From Treponema sp. (GTDB taxonomy: Bacteria > Spirochaetota > Spirochaetia > Treponematales > Treponemataceae), in contig JAFLSN010000001.1 in NCBI GenBank assembly GCA_022510905.1, forward strand, positions 117,001 to 181,000: a stretch of DNA of 64,000 nucleotides, given 5' to 3'. Below are positions 8,370-16,328 of the stretch, piece after piece; positions within the stretch are counted from its first letter, which is position 1, and each line of letters starts with the position of its first letter. A program made the translations under genes and the position numbers. The notes under the pieces are model-generated. The model worked only from the letters and a program-made list of their open reading frames with translations, did no database searches and was not told the DNA's origin.

Positions 8370-9403
8370 AGAAGTTTGATTCCAGCATTTTGGCAGACAA
8401 GGCGCATTTCTTCAGGCCATGTGCTTACTTGAATTTCTCCGATGTGAGCTTTGCGCAAAAAGTACATGCACAAGCGAGACTGCCCTATGCCACCGCCCAA
8501 TGTTTGTCGCAAGCCGCCGGAAAGCAGCCGTTTGTGGAATGCAAGTTCCGCACGTTCCTCACAGCCACGTTCGGCAAGTTGCACGGCAAGCGAATTCTCG
8601 TTCACGCGGATTCCCATGGAAGAAAGTTCCATGCTGTTCTGTAGCACAGAATTCCACACCAAAAGGTCACCGTTTAAGCCTTTGTGTCCGTCACCAGTTT
8701 CGGAACTCCAGTCGTCGTAGTCCGGGGCCCGTCCATCATGAATGGAGCCATCGGACAATGCGCCGCCAATGCCTATAATGAACACGGCTCCATAAGTCCT
8801 GCACACTTCGTATTCTCGCTCCTTTGGCGTTTTGTTTGGAAACTGCCGCTGCAAATCATCAGCATACAAAAAAGTAATCGATTCTGGCAACGCCGGTGGT
8901 ATGGATGGATAACGGTCATAGATAAAAAATTCAGTCTGCTTGAGACAGCGGTAGATTTTTTTTACCACGGATTTTAAATACATGATTGTGCGGTCTTGCG
9001 GCGTAATGCTCAACTCCCAGTCCCATTGGTCAACGTACAACGAATGCAGGTTGTCAAGCTCCTCATCGGCACGAATTGCATTCATGTCAGTGTAAATGCC
9101 AAAGCCTGGGTCAAGGCCCAACTCTGTTACTTTGAGTCTTTTCCACTTTGCAAGTGAATGCACAATCTCAAGCTGAGTTTCGTTCATGTCTTTTACAGGA
9201 AACCGCACTGGCCGTTCTATGCCGTTCAAGTCGTCATTTAAACCGAGGCCAGATTTTACAAATAACGGTGCAGTCACGCGCGTTAGATTCAGCTGCGTAG
9301 AAAGCGAAAGTTGAAAAAAATCCTTGATAAGCACAATGGCATGCTCGGTCTGTTTTTCGTTCAACAGCGGCACATAGCCATCAGGAAGTTGTACGTGTCC
9401 CAT
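8366..9403 (-). CDS. asnA: aspartate--ammonia ligase
   Basis: An ammonia-dependent asparagine synthetase of about 345 residues, related to class II aminoacyl-tRNA synthetases. Family motifs are clear: 'VTAPLFV..GLGLNDDLNG.ERPV.F', 'SLAKWKR', 'GIYTDMNAIR.DE.LDNLHS.YVDQWDWE', and the C-terminal 'LP..IGGGIGQSR' equivalent 'QTLGGGIGQSRLCMYFL'. The ATG at 9403 is 5 bases after AGAGG; the in-frame GTG at 9409 is too close. It lies 60 bp after galT and overlaps the next gene, suggesting one transcript. Use of free ammonia fits the nearby ammonium channel. Confidence 0.95.
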   Translation of the reverse strand: MGHVQLPDGYVPLLNEKQTEHAIVLIKDFFQLSLSTQLNLTRVTAPLFVKSGLGLNDDLNGIERPVRFPVKDMNETQLEIVHSLAKWKRLKVTELGLDPGFGIYTDMNAIRADEELDNLHSLYVDQWDWELSITPQDRTIMYLKSVVKKIYRCLKQTEFFIYDRYPSIPPALPESITFLYADDLQRQFPNKTPKEREYEVCRTYGAVFIIGIGGALSDGSIHDGRAPDYDDWSSETGDGHKGLNGDLLVWNSVLQNSMELSSMGIRVNENSLAVQLAERGCEERAELAFHKRLLSGGLRQTLGGGIGQSRLCMYFLRKAHIGEIQVSTWPEEMRLVCQNAGIKLL

Positions 9404-9462
9404 AGTCACCTCTTAAAACGCGCTTTGCCGTACAAGAACCAGCCACACGGACGGTTTTGCTG

Positions 9463-10977
9463 TTATGAAAGCGCCTCGATAAATTTAATAAAATCAGATT
9501 TTCCCTTGGCGGTACGCTTGAACACACCGGCGTGTTCGAGCACCTTTGCAAACACGAGCGCCACTTCGTTGCGAAGCACCTGTTCAATGTTGGAGCTGTC
9601 AAGGCGGTCATATTTTGTGCGGAATTCCTGCACCCAATCGGCATGTTTTGAAAGCCCTTCGTTGGCACGAATATCGGCTCCATTTACAATGGCAGTACCT
9701 AAATCCGAAAGCTCAGTTTTTAACCGCGCGGGGAGCACCGCAAGTCCCATCACTTCAATCAAACCGATGTTTTCTTTTTTAATGTGATGGAGTTCCGCAT
9801 GAGGATGGAACACACCGAGCGGGTTTTCTGGCGTGGTGATGTTATTTCGCAGTACAAGGTCAAGCTCAAAATTATCACCTCGCATACGGGCAATCGGCGT
9901 GATAGTGTTATGCGGTTCCCCATCGGTTTCGGCAAAAATGAATGCGTCTTTATCCGTGTATGTCCGCCATTTCTCCAAGATGTGGGAGGCAAGCTCAACC
10001 ACACGATCAGGATTTTTTGCGTCAAGGCGAATCACGCTCATTGGCCATTTAACAATTCCGCAGGAAACATCATCAAACTTGTTTACGGAAAATGACTGCT
10101 CTACACTGGCACGGGCCATGGCAAATTCATAGTTGCCACCCTGAAAATGATTATGGCTCAAAATCGAGCCGCCCACGATAGGCAAATCGGCATTGCTTCC
10201 CACGGTGTAATGCGGAAACTGTTTTACAAAATCGAACAGCGCCACAAATGTTTCTCGGTTTATTTTCATGGGTGTGTGCGCCTGGCTGAACACAATGCAA
10301 TGCTCGTTATAATACACATACGGCGAATATTGAAATCCCCACTGGGCTCCCGCAAGCTTTACAGGAATTACGCGGTGGGTCTGGCGTGCAGCATGGTTCA
10401 CCCGTCCGGCATAGCCCACATTTTCCTTGCACAGCAGACAGGCAGGATAACCAGTTTGCGCAGCGTTCCTGGCGGCGGCAATAGCTTTTGGGTCTTTTTC
10501 GGGTTTTGAAAGATTTATGGTAATATCGATGTCGCCATATTCAGTATGTGACTGCCACTTTACGTCCTTGCACACACGGTATCGGCGTATATAGTCAGTG
10601 TTTTGGCTAAACGTGTAGAACCAATCGGTAGCCTCTTTGGGGCTGTTTTTGTAATGCGCAAAAAATGTTTTTTCAATTTCAGAAGGACGAGCCACAAGGC
10701 AGCCCATGATTTTTGTGTCAAACAAGTCGCGGTACACAACGCCATCATCGACAAACAACCCATTAGAACCAGCATAATCCAACATGTCGCTAAGGATTGA
10801 CTCAAGAGCCGATACAGGAGTTGCAGGAAGCCGTTCAGCCTGTGATTCACTTTCAAAGCCATCAAGCTTGAACAGTTCGAGCAAACGGTTCTTTGCATAA
10901 ATAACATCTTCGGCTTCAATAAGCTCTGCGGTTCTGGCATAGCCAACCAAATCATTAATGCGTTCAAAAATATTCAT
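9463..10977 (-). CDS. galT: UDP-glucose--hexose-1-phosphate uridylyltransferase (class II)
   Basis: A 504-residue Leloir enzyme that converts galactose-1-phosphate and UDP-glucose to UDP-galactose and glucose-1-phosphate. The long form and 'N..LL.LF', 'LPIVGGSILSHNHFQGG' and 'FHPHAELHHIKKENIGLIEVMGLAVLPARL' are typical of the Firmicute-type GalT2 family; 'HNHFQGG' holds the catalytic histidine. galK and galE are not adjacent. Its promoter is a perfect TTGACA with a -10 six bases from the ATG. Confidence 0.95.
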   Translation of the reverse strand: MNIFERINDLVGYARTAELIEAEDVIYAKNRLLELFKLDGFESESQAERLPATPVSALESILSDMLDYAGSNGLFVDDGVVYRDLFDTKIMGCLVARPSEIEKTFFAHYKNSPKEATDWFYTFSQNTDYIRRYRVCKDVKWQSHTEYGDIDITINLSKPEKDPKAIAAARNAAQTGYPACLLCKENVGYAGRVNHAARQTHRVIPVKLAGAQWGFQYSPYVYYNEHCIVFSQAHTPMKINRETFVALFDFVKQFPHYTVGSNADLPIVGGSILSHNHFQGGNYEFAMARASVEQSFSVNKFDDVSCGIVKWPMSVIRLDAKNPDRVVELASHILEKWRTYTDKDAFIFAETDGEPHNTITPIARMRGDNFELDLVLRNNITTPENPLGVFHPHAELHHIKKENIGLIEVMGLAVLPARLKTELSDLGTAIVNGADIRANEGLSKHADWVQEFRTKYDRLDSSNIEQVLRNEVALVFAKVLEHAGVFKRTAKGKSDFIKFIEALS

Positions 10978-10983
10978 GCTCCA

Positions 10984-11012
10984 ATAATAGAAGCATTTAT
11001 GCGTTCTGTCAA
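10984..11012 (-). promoter_or_regulatory. promoter of galT, predicted leaderless
   Basis: On the minus strand: consensus TTGACA (11007-11012), 17 bp, TATTAT (10984-10989), then 6 bases to the ATG at 10977. The only purine-rich sequence (TGGAGC) lies inside the 6-base gap and would not be transcribed. Confidence 0.8.
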
Positions 11013-11040
11013 TTTACCGCATTGCATTCAGAGAAGCCAG

Positions 11041-11158
11041 CACAAAAAAAGCTGGCTGCAAGTTGCCGGCAACACGGCAAAGCATATTTTTTAACTCTGC
11101 CTGCAAAGCCAGCTCCCGGCTTGAAGCCTTGCTTATGCATCGGAATGTGTTGATTCAG
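11041..11158 (-). repeat. dispersed modular repeat, copy 3, forming the end of apt
   Basis: In reverse orientation, module A (11127-11158) encodes the last residues and stop of apt, followed by module S (GGAGCTGGCTTTGCAGGCAG). Module B is not recognisable. An inverted repeat AGCCAGC/GCTGGCT with a 9-base loop (11036-11064 region) ends the unit. Confidence 0.65.
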
Positions 11159-11687
11159 AATTGTAGTTGACCAGCGTAGTGATGGTAAGCGGCGCAAGTT
11201 TTTTTTCATACTGCAGGAAGGGAAGCCCGATTACACCGAACACATCTGTAACGGTTGCGTTTCCCTGTTCCATCAGATTTTTTGCGGCAACCAATGTGCC
11301 ACCTGTCGCAATCAGGTCGTCAACCAGAAGTACACGCTGGCCTGCAATTACATCGGTTACGTGCACTTCAATTTCTGCCTCGGCGTATTCGAGACTGTAT
11401 GCGCATGAATAAGTCTTTCCAGGCAGTTTTCCTTTTTTACGGATCAAGATGAGCGGAATTCCCATGCGCTCGGCAAATGGAGCTGCAAAAATAAAACCGC
11501 GGCTTTCTATGGCAGCAACAGCGTCTACAGGTTTTTCACGGTAAATTTCAACCATGCGGTCAATAGCGTACTTGAACGCTTCCGGGTGACGCAGAATACC
11601 AGTGATGTCATAAAACAGCACACCTGGTTTTGGAAAATCAGGAATCCTGCCAATCACTTTGTCAAGCACATCAAAATCCTTGTTCAT
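11133..11687 (-). CDS. apt: adenine phosphoribosyltransferase with repeat-derived C-terminus
   Basis: A purine-salvage enzyme of 184 residues that makes AMP from adenine and PRPP. It starts 'IGRIPDFPKPGVLFYDITGIL', has 'AAIESRGFIFAAPFAERMGIPL', 'RKKGKLPG' and the PRPP loop 'VLLVDDLIATGGTL'. The last residues, ESTHSDA and the stop, are encoded by module A of the dispersed repeat: family homology ends before them. GGAGG 7 bases before the ATG marks a normal leadered start. Confidence 0.95.
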   Translation of the reverse strand: MNKDFDVLDKVIGRIPDFPKPGVLFYDITGILRHPEAFKYAIDRMVEIYREKPVDAVAAIESRGFIFAAPFAERMGIPLILIRKKGKLPGKTYSCAYSLEYAEAEIEVHVTDVIAGQRVLLVDDLIATGGTLVAAKNLMEQGNATVTDVFGVIGLPFLQYEKKLAPLTITTLVNYNSESTHSDA

Positions 11688-11722
11688 GTCCGCACCTCCT
11701 TATACCATGCAAAACCATACGA

Positions 11723-11751
11723 ATTGTAATAGGCGCCATCTGTTCTGTCAA
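11723..11751 (-). promoter_or_regulatory. promoter of apt
   Basis: On the minus strand: TTGACA (11746-11751), 17 bp, TACAAT (11723-11728). The start codon is 36 bp further, with a GGAGG site, so this is a leadered promoter. Confidence 0.75.
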
Positions 11752-11775
11752 TGCCATGTTTATGCACAACAAAGA

Positions 11776-11812
11776 AATCAACACACCCCGATGCAGAAGA
11801 AGGGTTCAAGCA
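11776..11812 (+). repeat. dispersed modular repeat, copy 4 (module A only)
   Basis: AATCAACACACCCCGATGCA followed by GAAGAAGGGTTCAAGC. The best-preserved module A in the window; module B is absent. Confidence 0.65.
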
Positions 11813-11966
11813 TGTGCGCTGTTTCTACACAGTACGTGCATTGTTTCTCCATAGTGTACGAGCACTGTAACGCCGCACGATCGATGTTCCGTCAATCGCA
11901 TTGTTGACGTTTTGTCACTCGTGCCGGTTCGGGAGCGCGCACGCGCTTGTGACGTTATGTAGCAGA

Positions 11967-12335
11967 TTATTTCTCGTTCGAGCCGCCTGGCGCAGAGGCG
12001 GACAGCACCACGCCAAGCCCCACCGCAAAAGCAAGTCCCCGTGACTGTTGTTGCAGCACCGCTTGAAACTTCGTTGCGAGTGCGCGTTCCTTAAAGTGCA
12101 GCACACCTGCGACAAGTTCACCACTGATGAATGGGTCACAATCACCAGTGGTGAATGGGATGCAAACACCACTGGTGAATGGGATGCAAACACCACTGGT
12201 GAATGAGATACAAACATCAGTGATGAATGGAATGCAAACATCACTGGTGAATGAGACAGATTCACCAACAATGTGTATACCAACCTTGCCAGTACCAGAT
12301 GCAATGGACTTCCCCGTGCTTAATAAACCTGAACG
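11967..12335 (-). pseudogene. start-less open frame with an eight-residue repeat
   Basis: A minus-strand frame of 122 codons open from a TGA (12336-12338) to a TAA (11967-11969). It has no ATG, GTG or TTG before its second half. It reads through the 24-bp tandem repeats as units of the type PFTSGVCI, then a protein-like tail (ELVAGVLHFKERALA, FQAVLQQQSRGLAFAVG, LGVVLSASAPGGSNEK). A neighbouring frame just upstream (ASAAASRTGQSS, then ASARRVHEAADKTLTFR) could be the earlier part after one frameshift. I read it as the 3' end of a decayed gene. No family recognised. Confidence 0.35.
12121..12264. repeat. six tandem 24-bp repeats
   Basis: Units start at 12121, 12145, 12169, 12193, 12217 and 12241, with consensus CCACTGGTGAATGGGATGCA plus AACA. 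Each contains the near-palindrome CACCACTGGTG. The period of 24 is a multiple of three, so several frames stay open: the repeat reads PFTSGVCI or SHSPVVFA on the minus strand and MQTPLVNG on the plus strand. There are no unique spacers, so it is not a CRISPR array. The 930-bp stretch 11688-12617 holds this, repeat copy 4 and no intact gene that I can support. Confidence 0.85.
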
Positions 12336-12532
12336 TCAGTGTCTTGTCTGCGGCTTCGTGCACCCGCCTTGCGGATGCTCTAGCTGAAGATTGACCTGTG
12401 CGGGAGGCCGCAGCAGAAGCTGGCGGTGTTGCCACTCACGCCGCAGATGTCCGACGCCTGCGGCGCTGTCGGGTCGTTCCTGGAGCATAAAAAATCTTGT
12501 TCCTTGTTTGTGTCGTAAGTCTTTGCCTTTTC

Positions 12533-12567
12533 ACTAGTTAAATCCTGTTATGGATAATTCAACTAGT
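12533..12567. other. two-tier inverted repeat downstream of glpK
   Basis: ACTAGTT (12533-12539) pairs with AACTAGT (12561-12567), and ATCC pairs with GGAT inside. It lies 50 bp beyond the glpK stop. There is no T-tract after it, so it may be a processing signal, a weak terminator or an operator. Confidence 0.45.
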
Positions 12568-12617
12568 CAAAGCTATCGGAATATAAATTTCTGTTGCCAC
12601 ACATAATTTTGAAAAGT

Positions 12618-14123
12618 TTAGCGTGTGGGTTTTGCCCAGCCCATGCTGCAACGAACTGCGCGTTTCCACTGGGCATAGCGTTCATTTCTTTCTTCGTTGG
12701 ACATGGCGGGAGTAAAAATACGTTCCGTTTTTGTGCAGCGAAGCAGTTCGCCCTTGTCTTTCCACAGCCCTACCGCAAGACCCGCGCAAAATGCAGCACC
12801 TAGCGCCGTAGTTTCAACGTTCTTGGGGCGAAAAATAGGTTTGTTCAGAATGTCAGCCTGAAACTGCATCATCAAATTGCTAACACATGCTCCACCGTCA
12901 ACTTTAAGATGTTCGCTGGAAAGGCGGGCATCGCGGTTCATGCACGAAAGCACATCTTTTACCTGGAAACAAATTGATTCGAGTGTGGCGCGGCAGATGT
13001 GGGCTTTAGTTACGCCACGGGTGAGTCCCACCAATGTGCCTCTGGCATATGAATCCCAATACGGTGAGCCAAGCCCGGTGAACGCCGGCACAAGCACCGC
13101 ACCATTTGCATCTGGAACAGATTCGGCAAGTGTATCACACTCCCGTGCAGAACGGATAAGGCCCAGTCCATCGCGAAGCCATTTAATGGTGGCACCGCCC
13201 ATGAATACGCTACCTTCAAGCGCATAGTCAACCTTGCCGTTCATGCCAAGCGCAATTGTTGTAAGCAGTTTATGCTTTGAAGAAATTGCCGTGCTGCCAG
13301 TGTTCATAAGCATAAAACAACCTGTGCCGTAGGTAGTTTTGACAGAGCCTCGTTCAAAGCAGCCTTGCCCAAACAAAGCTGACTGCTGGTCGCCAATGCA
13401 GGCGGCGATAGGCACCGAAAAACCGCAAACAGTTTTGTCCGTATTGCCGTAAACGCATGAAGAATCGCGCACCTCCGGCAACATGCAGCGAGGAATGTTA
13501 AGCATACGCAAAAGTTCAGAATCCCACTGCAATGTATGAATGTTGAACAGCATTGTGCGGCTTGCATTGGTGTAGTCAGTCACATGCACGGTGCCGCCGG
13601 AAAGTTTCCACACAAGCCAAGTGTCGATGGTACCAGCCAGAATCTCTCCGTTTTTTGCACGCTCACGAAGATTCGGAATGGTGTCGAGCAGCCATTTGAT
13701 TTTTGTTCCGCTAAAATAAGCATCGGGAACAAGTCCTGTTTTTTGCTGAATCATGGCACCTTTTCCACGTTCAATGAGCGAAGCTGCCATGTCTGCCGTT
13801 CTTCGGCATTGCCACACGATTGCGCGATACACCGGCTTTCCAGTTTTGCGTTCCCACAGCACCACGGTTTCCCGCTGATTGGTAATTCCTACGCCCGCAA
13901 TCTGCTCAGGCTGAATATCTGCCTTTTTTACCACTTCCTGCATTACAGAAAGTTGACACAGAAAAAGTTCTTCGGCATCATGCTCGACCCAACCCGGTTT
14001 TGGAAAAAATTGCGTAAACTCTTTTTGCTCGGCCGCAATCTTTTTTGCCCGTTCATTGAACAGAATGGCCCGCGAAGATGTGGTGCCTTGGTCAAGGGCG
14101 AGGATATAAGTGCCATTTTTCAT
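12618..14123 (-). CDS. glpK: glycerol kinase
   Basis: A 501-residue FGGY-family kinase that phosphorylates glycerol to glycerol-3-phosphate. Motifs: 'ALDQGTTSSRAILFN', 'FTQFFPKPGWVEHDAEE', 'GVGITNQRET', 'AIVWQCRRT', 'GVLGDQQAALFGQ' equivalent 'CIGDQQSALFGQGCF', and the FGGY signature region 'LKVDGGACVSNLMMQFQADIL'. It starts inside the 3' end of the preceding gene (4-base overlap) with GGAG just upstream, so it is the last gene of the pfk-oxidoreductase-glpK operon. No glycerol facilitator is nearby. Confidence 0.95.
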   Translation of the reverse strand: MKNGTYILALDQGTTSSRAILFNERAKKIAAEQKEFTQFFPKPGWVEHDAEELFLCQLSVMQEVVKKADIQPEQIAGVGITNQRETVVLWERKTGKPVYRAIVWQCRRTADMAASLIERGKGAMIQQKTGLVPDAYFSGTKIKWLLDTIPNLRERAKNGEILAGTIDTWLVWKLSGGTVHVTDYTNASRTMLFNIHTLQWDSELLRMLNIPRCMLPEVRDSSCVYGNTDKTVCGFSVPIAACIGDQQSALFGQGCFERGSVKTTYGTGCFMLMNTGSTAISSKHKLLTTIALGMNGKVDYALEGSVFMGGATIKWLRDGLGLIRSARECDTLAESVPDANGAVLVPAFTGLGSPYWDSYARGTLVGLTRGVTKAHICRATLESICFQVKDVLSCMNRDARLSSEHLKVDGGACVSNLMMQFQADILNKPIFRPKNVETTALGAAFCAGLAVGLWKDKGELLRCTKTERIFTPAMSNEERNERYAQWKRAVRCSMGWAKPTR

Positions 14124-15037
14124 TTGATTTCTCCAGAAGCGACTTTAAACAGTGCCACCAAATCATGAACAGCTTTGGCCCCGCCACGGCACAGCGCGCT
14201 TGCAAAAGGCCGGCCAAGCAACACGGTTGAAGCGCCAAAAAACGCGGCGGTCTGCATGTCATTCGCGGTTCTGATTCCGCCGTCAACCCACAGGCTTCCT
14301 GCCGATTTTAAAAGTGTGGTATGATAGGCTTCTAAAAAACACGCGGTGCTGCCTGTGCGTGTTTCAACACGGCCACCATGGTTTGAAATATATGCTATGT
14401 CCGGCTTTACCATGCGCACCGTCTCAACATCATCTTCCGTGAAAATTCCCTTTATGGCAAACGGAATGCCACGTGCATTCAGAAGCCGCTTTATCGAGCT
14501 GAGCTGCTCAGGAGTTTTGCGTTCCAGATGTACCAGATTTCTCATGGTCACAATGTTGTAGCTGTCAATATCTATTCCGCCGATTTCCATTATGGAGGCG
14601 GCCCAATCAATGCGTTCACGGATTTTTGTATCGGCATAAGGCTTTATAAACACCGCCGATTTTATATGTGGATTTAAATGCCGGGCATCTTTTACCGCCT
14701 CAATACCAAACTGAAGTTTTTCGTCTGGGCACCCATCACCAATGCTGAGCGCAACTCCGGCAGAAACGCAGGCAGCCACCAAATCTTGGTAAAATTGACG
14801 TTCATCTGAATAACCGATGTTTTCAACGCCACCGGTCATGGGCGCAAGACGGAGCTGCACTTCCCGAACAATGCCATCTGATTTTAAAGCAAGAGACTTC
14901 CAGTCCTGACAGTTTTTGATAAAATTGCGGTTCTGGTTGGGACCGCCCATGCCGGGCATTTGCCCTGTACAAGTTTTTCCTTCGCAGACCGCACAAAAAT
15001 GGCAACGGAACCCGACACTAGACATATTGACTTTCAT
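14120..15037 (-). CDS. FMN-dependent alpha-hydroxy-acid oxidoreductase with N-terminal Cys cluster
   Basis: A TIM-barrel FMN protein of 305 residues, related to lactate/glycolate oxidases. 'YISNHGGRVE' corresponds to the catalytic His/Arg segment, and 'LWVDGGIRTANDMQTAAFFGASTVLLGRPF' is the FMN-phosphate site. The N-terminus carries four closely spaced cysteines (CHFCAVCEGKTC, then PGMGG), known from a clostridial subgroup but not from classical oxidases; it may hold a metal or Fe-S centre. It sits between pfk and glpK with overlaps on both sides, so a role near glycerol-phosphate or lactate metabolism is likely but not proven. Confidence 0.8.
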   Translation of the reverse strand: MKVNMSSVGFRCHFCAVCEGKTCTGQMPGMGGPNQNRNFIKNCQDWKSLALKSDGIVREVQLRLAPMTGGVENIGYSDERQFYQDLVAACVSAGVALSIGDGCPDEKLQFGIEAVKDARHLNPHIKSAVFIKPYADTKIRERIDWAASIMEIGGIDIDSYNIVTMRNLVHLERKTPEQLSSIKRLLNARGIPFAIKGIFTEDDVETVRMVKPDIAYISNHGGRVETRTGSTACFLEAYHTTLLKSAGSLWVDGGIRTANDMQTAAFFGASTVLLGRPFASALCRGGAKAVHDLVALFKVASGEIK

Positions 15038-16122
15038 CAGTCGCCAAACGAAGTACCCAGTTCGCGTGCAGCATGAAGCATTGGATGTGTCATGGGAATG
15101 TTTTTGACACGCCCAGCAATCTCTTCAAGCGGAACTCCCACAATGACTCCGTTCTGTAGCGCCACCAGTTTGCCAAAATTGCCATTAGCCAGAAAGTGCG
15201 CGGCTGCTGTTCCAAACTGCGTTGCCAGAATACGGTCGTAAGGGGAAGGAGTGCCACCACGCTGCAAATAACCCAGCACCGTTACACGAGATTCAAGCGA
15301 TGTGGCTTCTTCAAGTTCGTGGGCAACTCTGTAGGCAATGGAATACGGCATGGCTGCCCGTTTTTTCTTGAATGATTTTTTATCGAGCAGCGATTCTTCC
15401 CGGGTCAGCGCACCTTCAGCAACCACGATGATTGAAAAGTTTTTTCCCGCATCACGGCGTTCCATGATTTTTTTTGCCACGCAGTTAATGTCATACGGAA
15501 TTTCTGGAAGCAGAATAACATCGCCGCCGCCTGCAATGCCTGCATAGAGCCCAAGCCAGCCAGCTTTGTGCCCCATCACTTCTATCACCATGATTCGGCT
15601 GTGGCTGTGCGCTGTTGTGTGAATACGGTCGATGGCATCCGTGGCAACATCAAGTGCCGTATGAAAACCAAAAGTCATATCGGTTTTTACGATGTCGTTA
15701 TCGATTGTTTTGGGCAATCCAACAATGTTCAACCCTTCCGCAGCAAGCAGACTGGCCGTTGTGTTAGTGCCATTCCCTCCCACACAGACAAGCGCATCGA
15801 GATTCCATTTTTTGTAGTTTTTTTTGATTGCCTCAATGGGAAGCAATCCGGTTTCTTCACTTGGTACTGGATTCTTGAACGGTTTGTCACGTGAAGTTCC
15901 CAAAATGGTGCCCCCTTCCGTGAGCAAGCCCACCAGTGACTGCATGGTAAGAGGTTCCATGTCGCCCGCCACAAGCCCTCGATACCCATTGTGAATACCT
16001 ATGGCTTTCATGCCATACTGAATAATACCCGTGCGGCAGACCGCCCGAATCGCCGCGTTCAACCCCGGGGCATCGCCACCGCTCGTCAAAATGCCGAATG
16101 TCTTTACCTGAGAACGTTCCAT
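15037..16122 (-). CDS. pfkA: 6-phosphofructokinase (GGNGT / PKTIDND subgroup)
   Basis: A 361-residue phosphofructokinase. Motifs: 'GILTSGGDAPGLNAAIRA', 'PKTIDNDI', 'MVIEVMGHKAGWLGLYAGIAGGGDVILLPE', 'VLGYLQRGGTPSPYDRILA'. At the phosphoryl-donor site it has GGNGT where E. coli PfkA has GGDGS, and PKTIDND where ATP enzymes of that type have PGTIDND. The glycine after Asn points to ATP, the lysine is usual in PPi enzymes, so the donor cannot be called from sequence. Promoter and ATG are in leaderless arrangement. Its stop overlaps the next ATG. Confidence 0.92.
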   Translation of the reverse strand: MERSQVKTFGILTSGGDAPGLNAAIRAVCRTGIIQYGMKAIGIHNGYRGLVAGDMEPLTMQSLVGLLTEGGTILGTSRDKPFKNPVPSEETGLLPIEAIKKNYKKWNLDALVCVGGNGTNTTASLLAAEGLNIVGLPKTIDNDIVKTDMTFGFHTALDVATDAIDRIHTTAHSHSRIMVIEVMGHKAGWLGLYAGIAGGGDVILLPEIPYDINCVAKKIMERRDAGKNFSIIVVAEGALTREESLLDKKSFKKKRAAMPYSIAYRVAHELEEATSLESRVTVLGYLQRGGTPSPYDRILATQFGTAAAHFLANGNFGKLVALQNGVIVGVPLEEIAGRVKNIPMTHPMLHAARELGTSFGD

Positions 16123-16128
16123 TCTTCC

Positions 16129-16157
16129 AGTATACCAGACAAATCAGCCATTGGCAA
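16129..16157 (-). promoter_or_regulatory. promoter of pfk, predicted leaderless
   Basis: On the minus strand: TTGCCA (16152-16157), 17 bp, TATACT (16129-16134), 6 bases (GGAAGA), ATG at 16122. The GGAAGA would lie upstream of or at the transcription start. Confidence 0.75.
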
Positions 16158-16173
16158 ATACTCTTGTAAACAC

Positions 16174-16262
16174 AATCAACAAATCCCGATGCAGAATCAA
16201 GGATCCTGGCCAAGAGCCGGCTTCGCAGAAACACGGTATGCACCCTTTTCCGCACGAATCAA
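16174..16262 (+). repeat. dispersed modular repeat, copy 5 (A+S+B)
   Basis: Module A (16174-16202), module S (CAAGAGCCGGCTTCGCAGAA) and module B (16232-16262) in order. It lies between the pfk promoter and the end of lgt, in a 206-bp gap. Confidence 0.75.
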
Positions 16263-16328
16263 AATGAGATGAGCAGACAGTCAGGAGATTGCAAAGCTTA
16301 GGTTAGATTTGCGAAAACCCGGATAAAC

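Noticed and set aside
12121..12264. CRISPR array
   Set aside because: 24-bp units are directly adjacent with no unique spacers, and no cas genes are near.
11915..12304. 129-residue minus-strand frame across the same repeats (SHSPVVFA units)
   Set aside because: Its continuation after the repeats is Cys/Arg/His-rich and unlike a protein; the neighbouring frame ending at 11967 is better.
12127..12387. 86-residue plus-strand frame across the 24-bp repeats (MQTPLVNG units)
   Set aside because: No promoter or ribosome binding site; open because the repeat period is a multiple of three.
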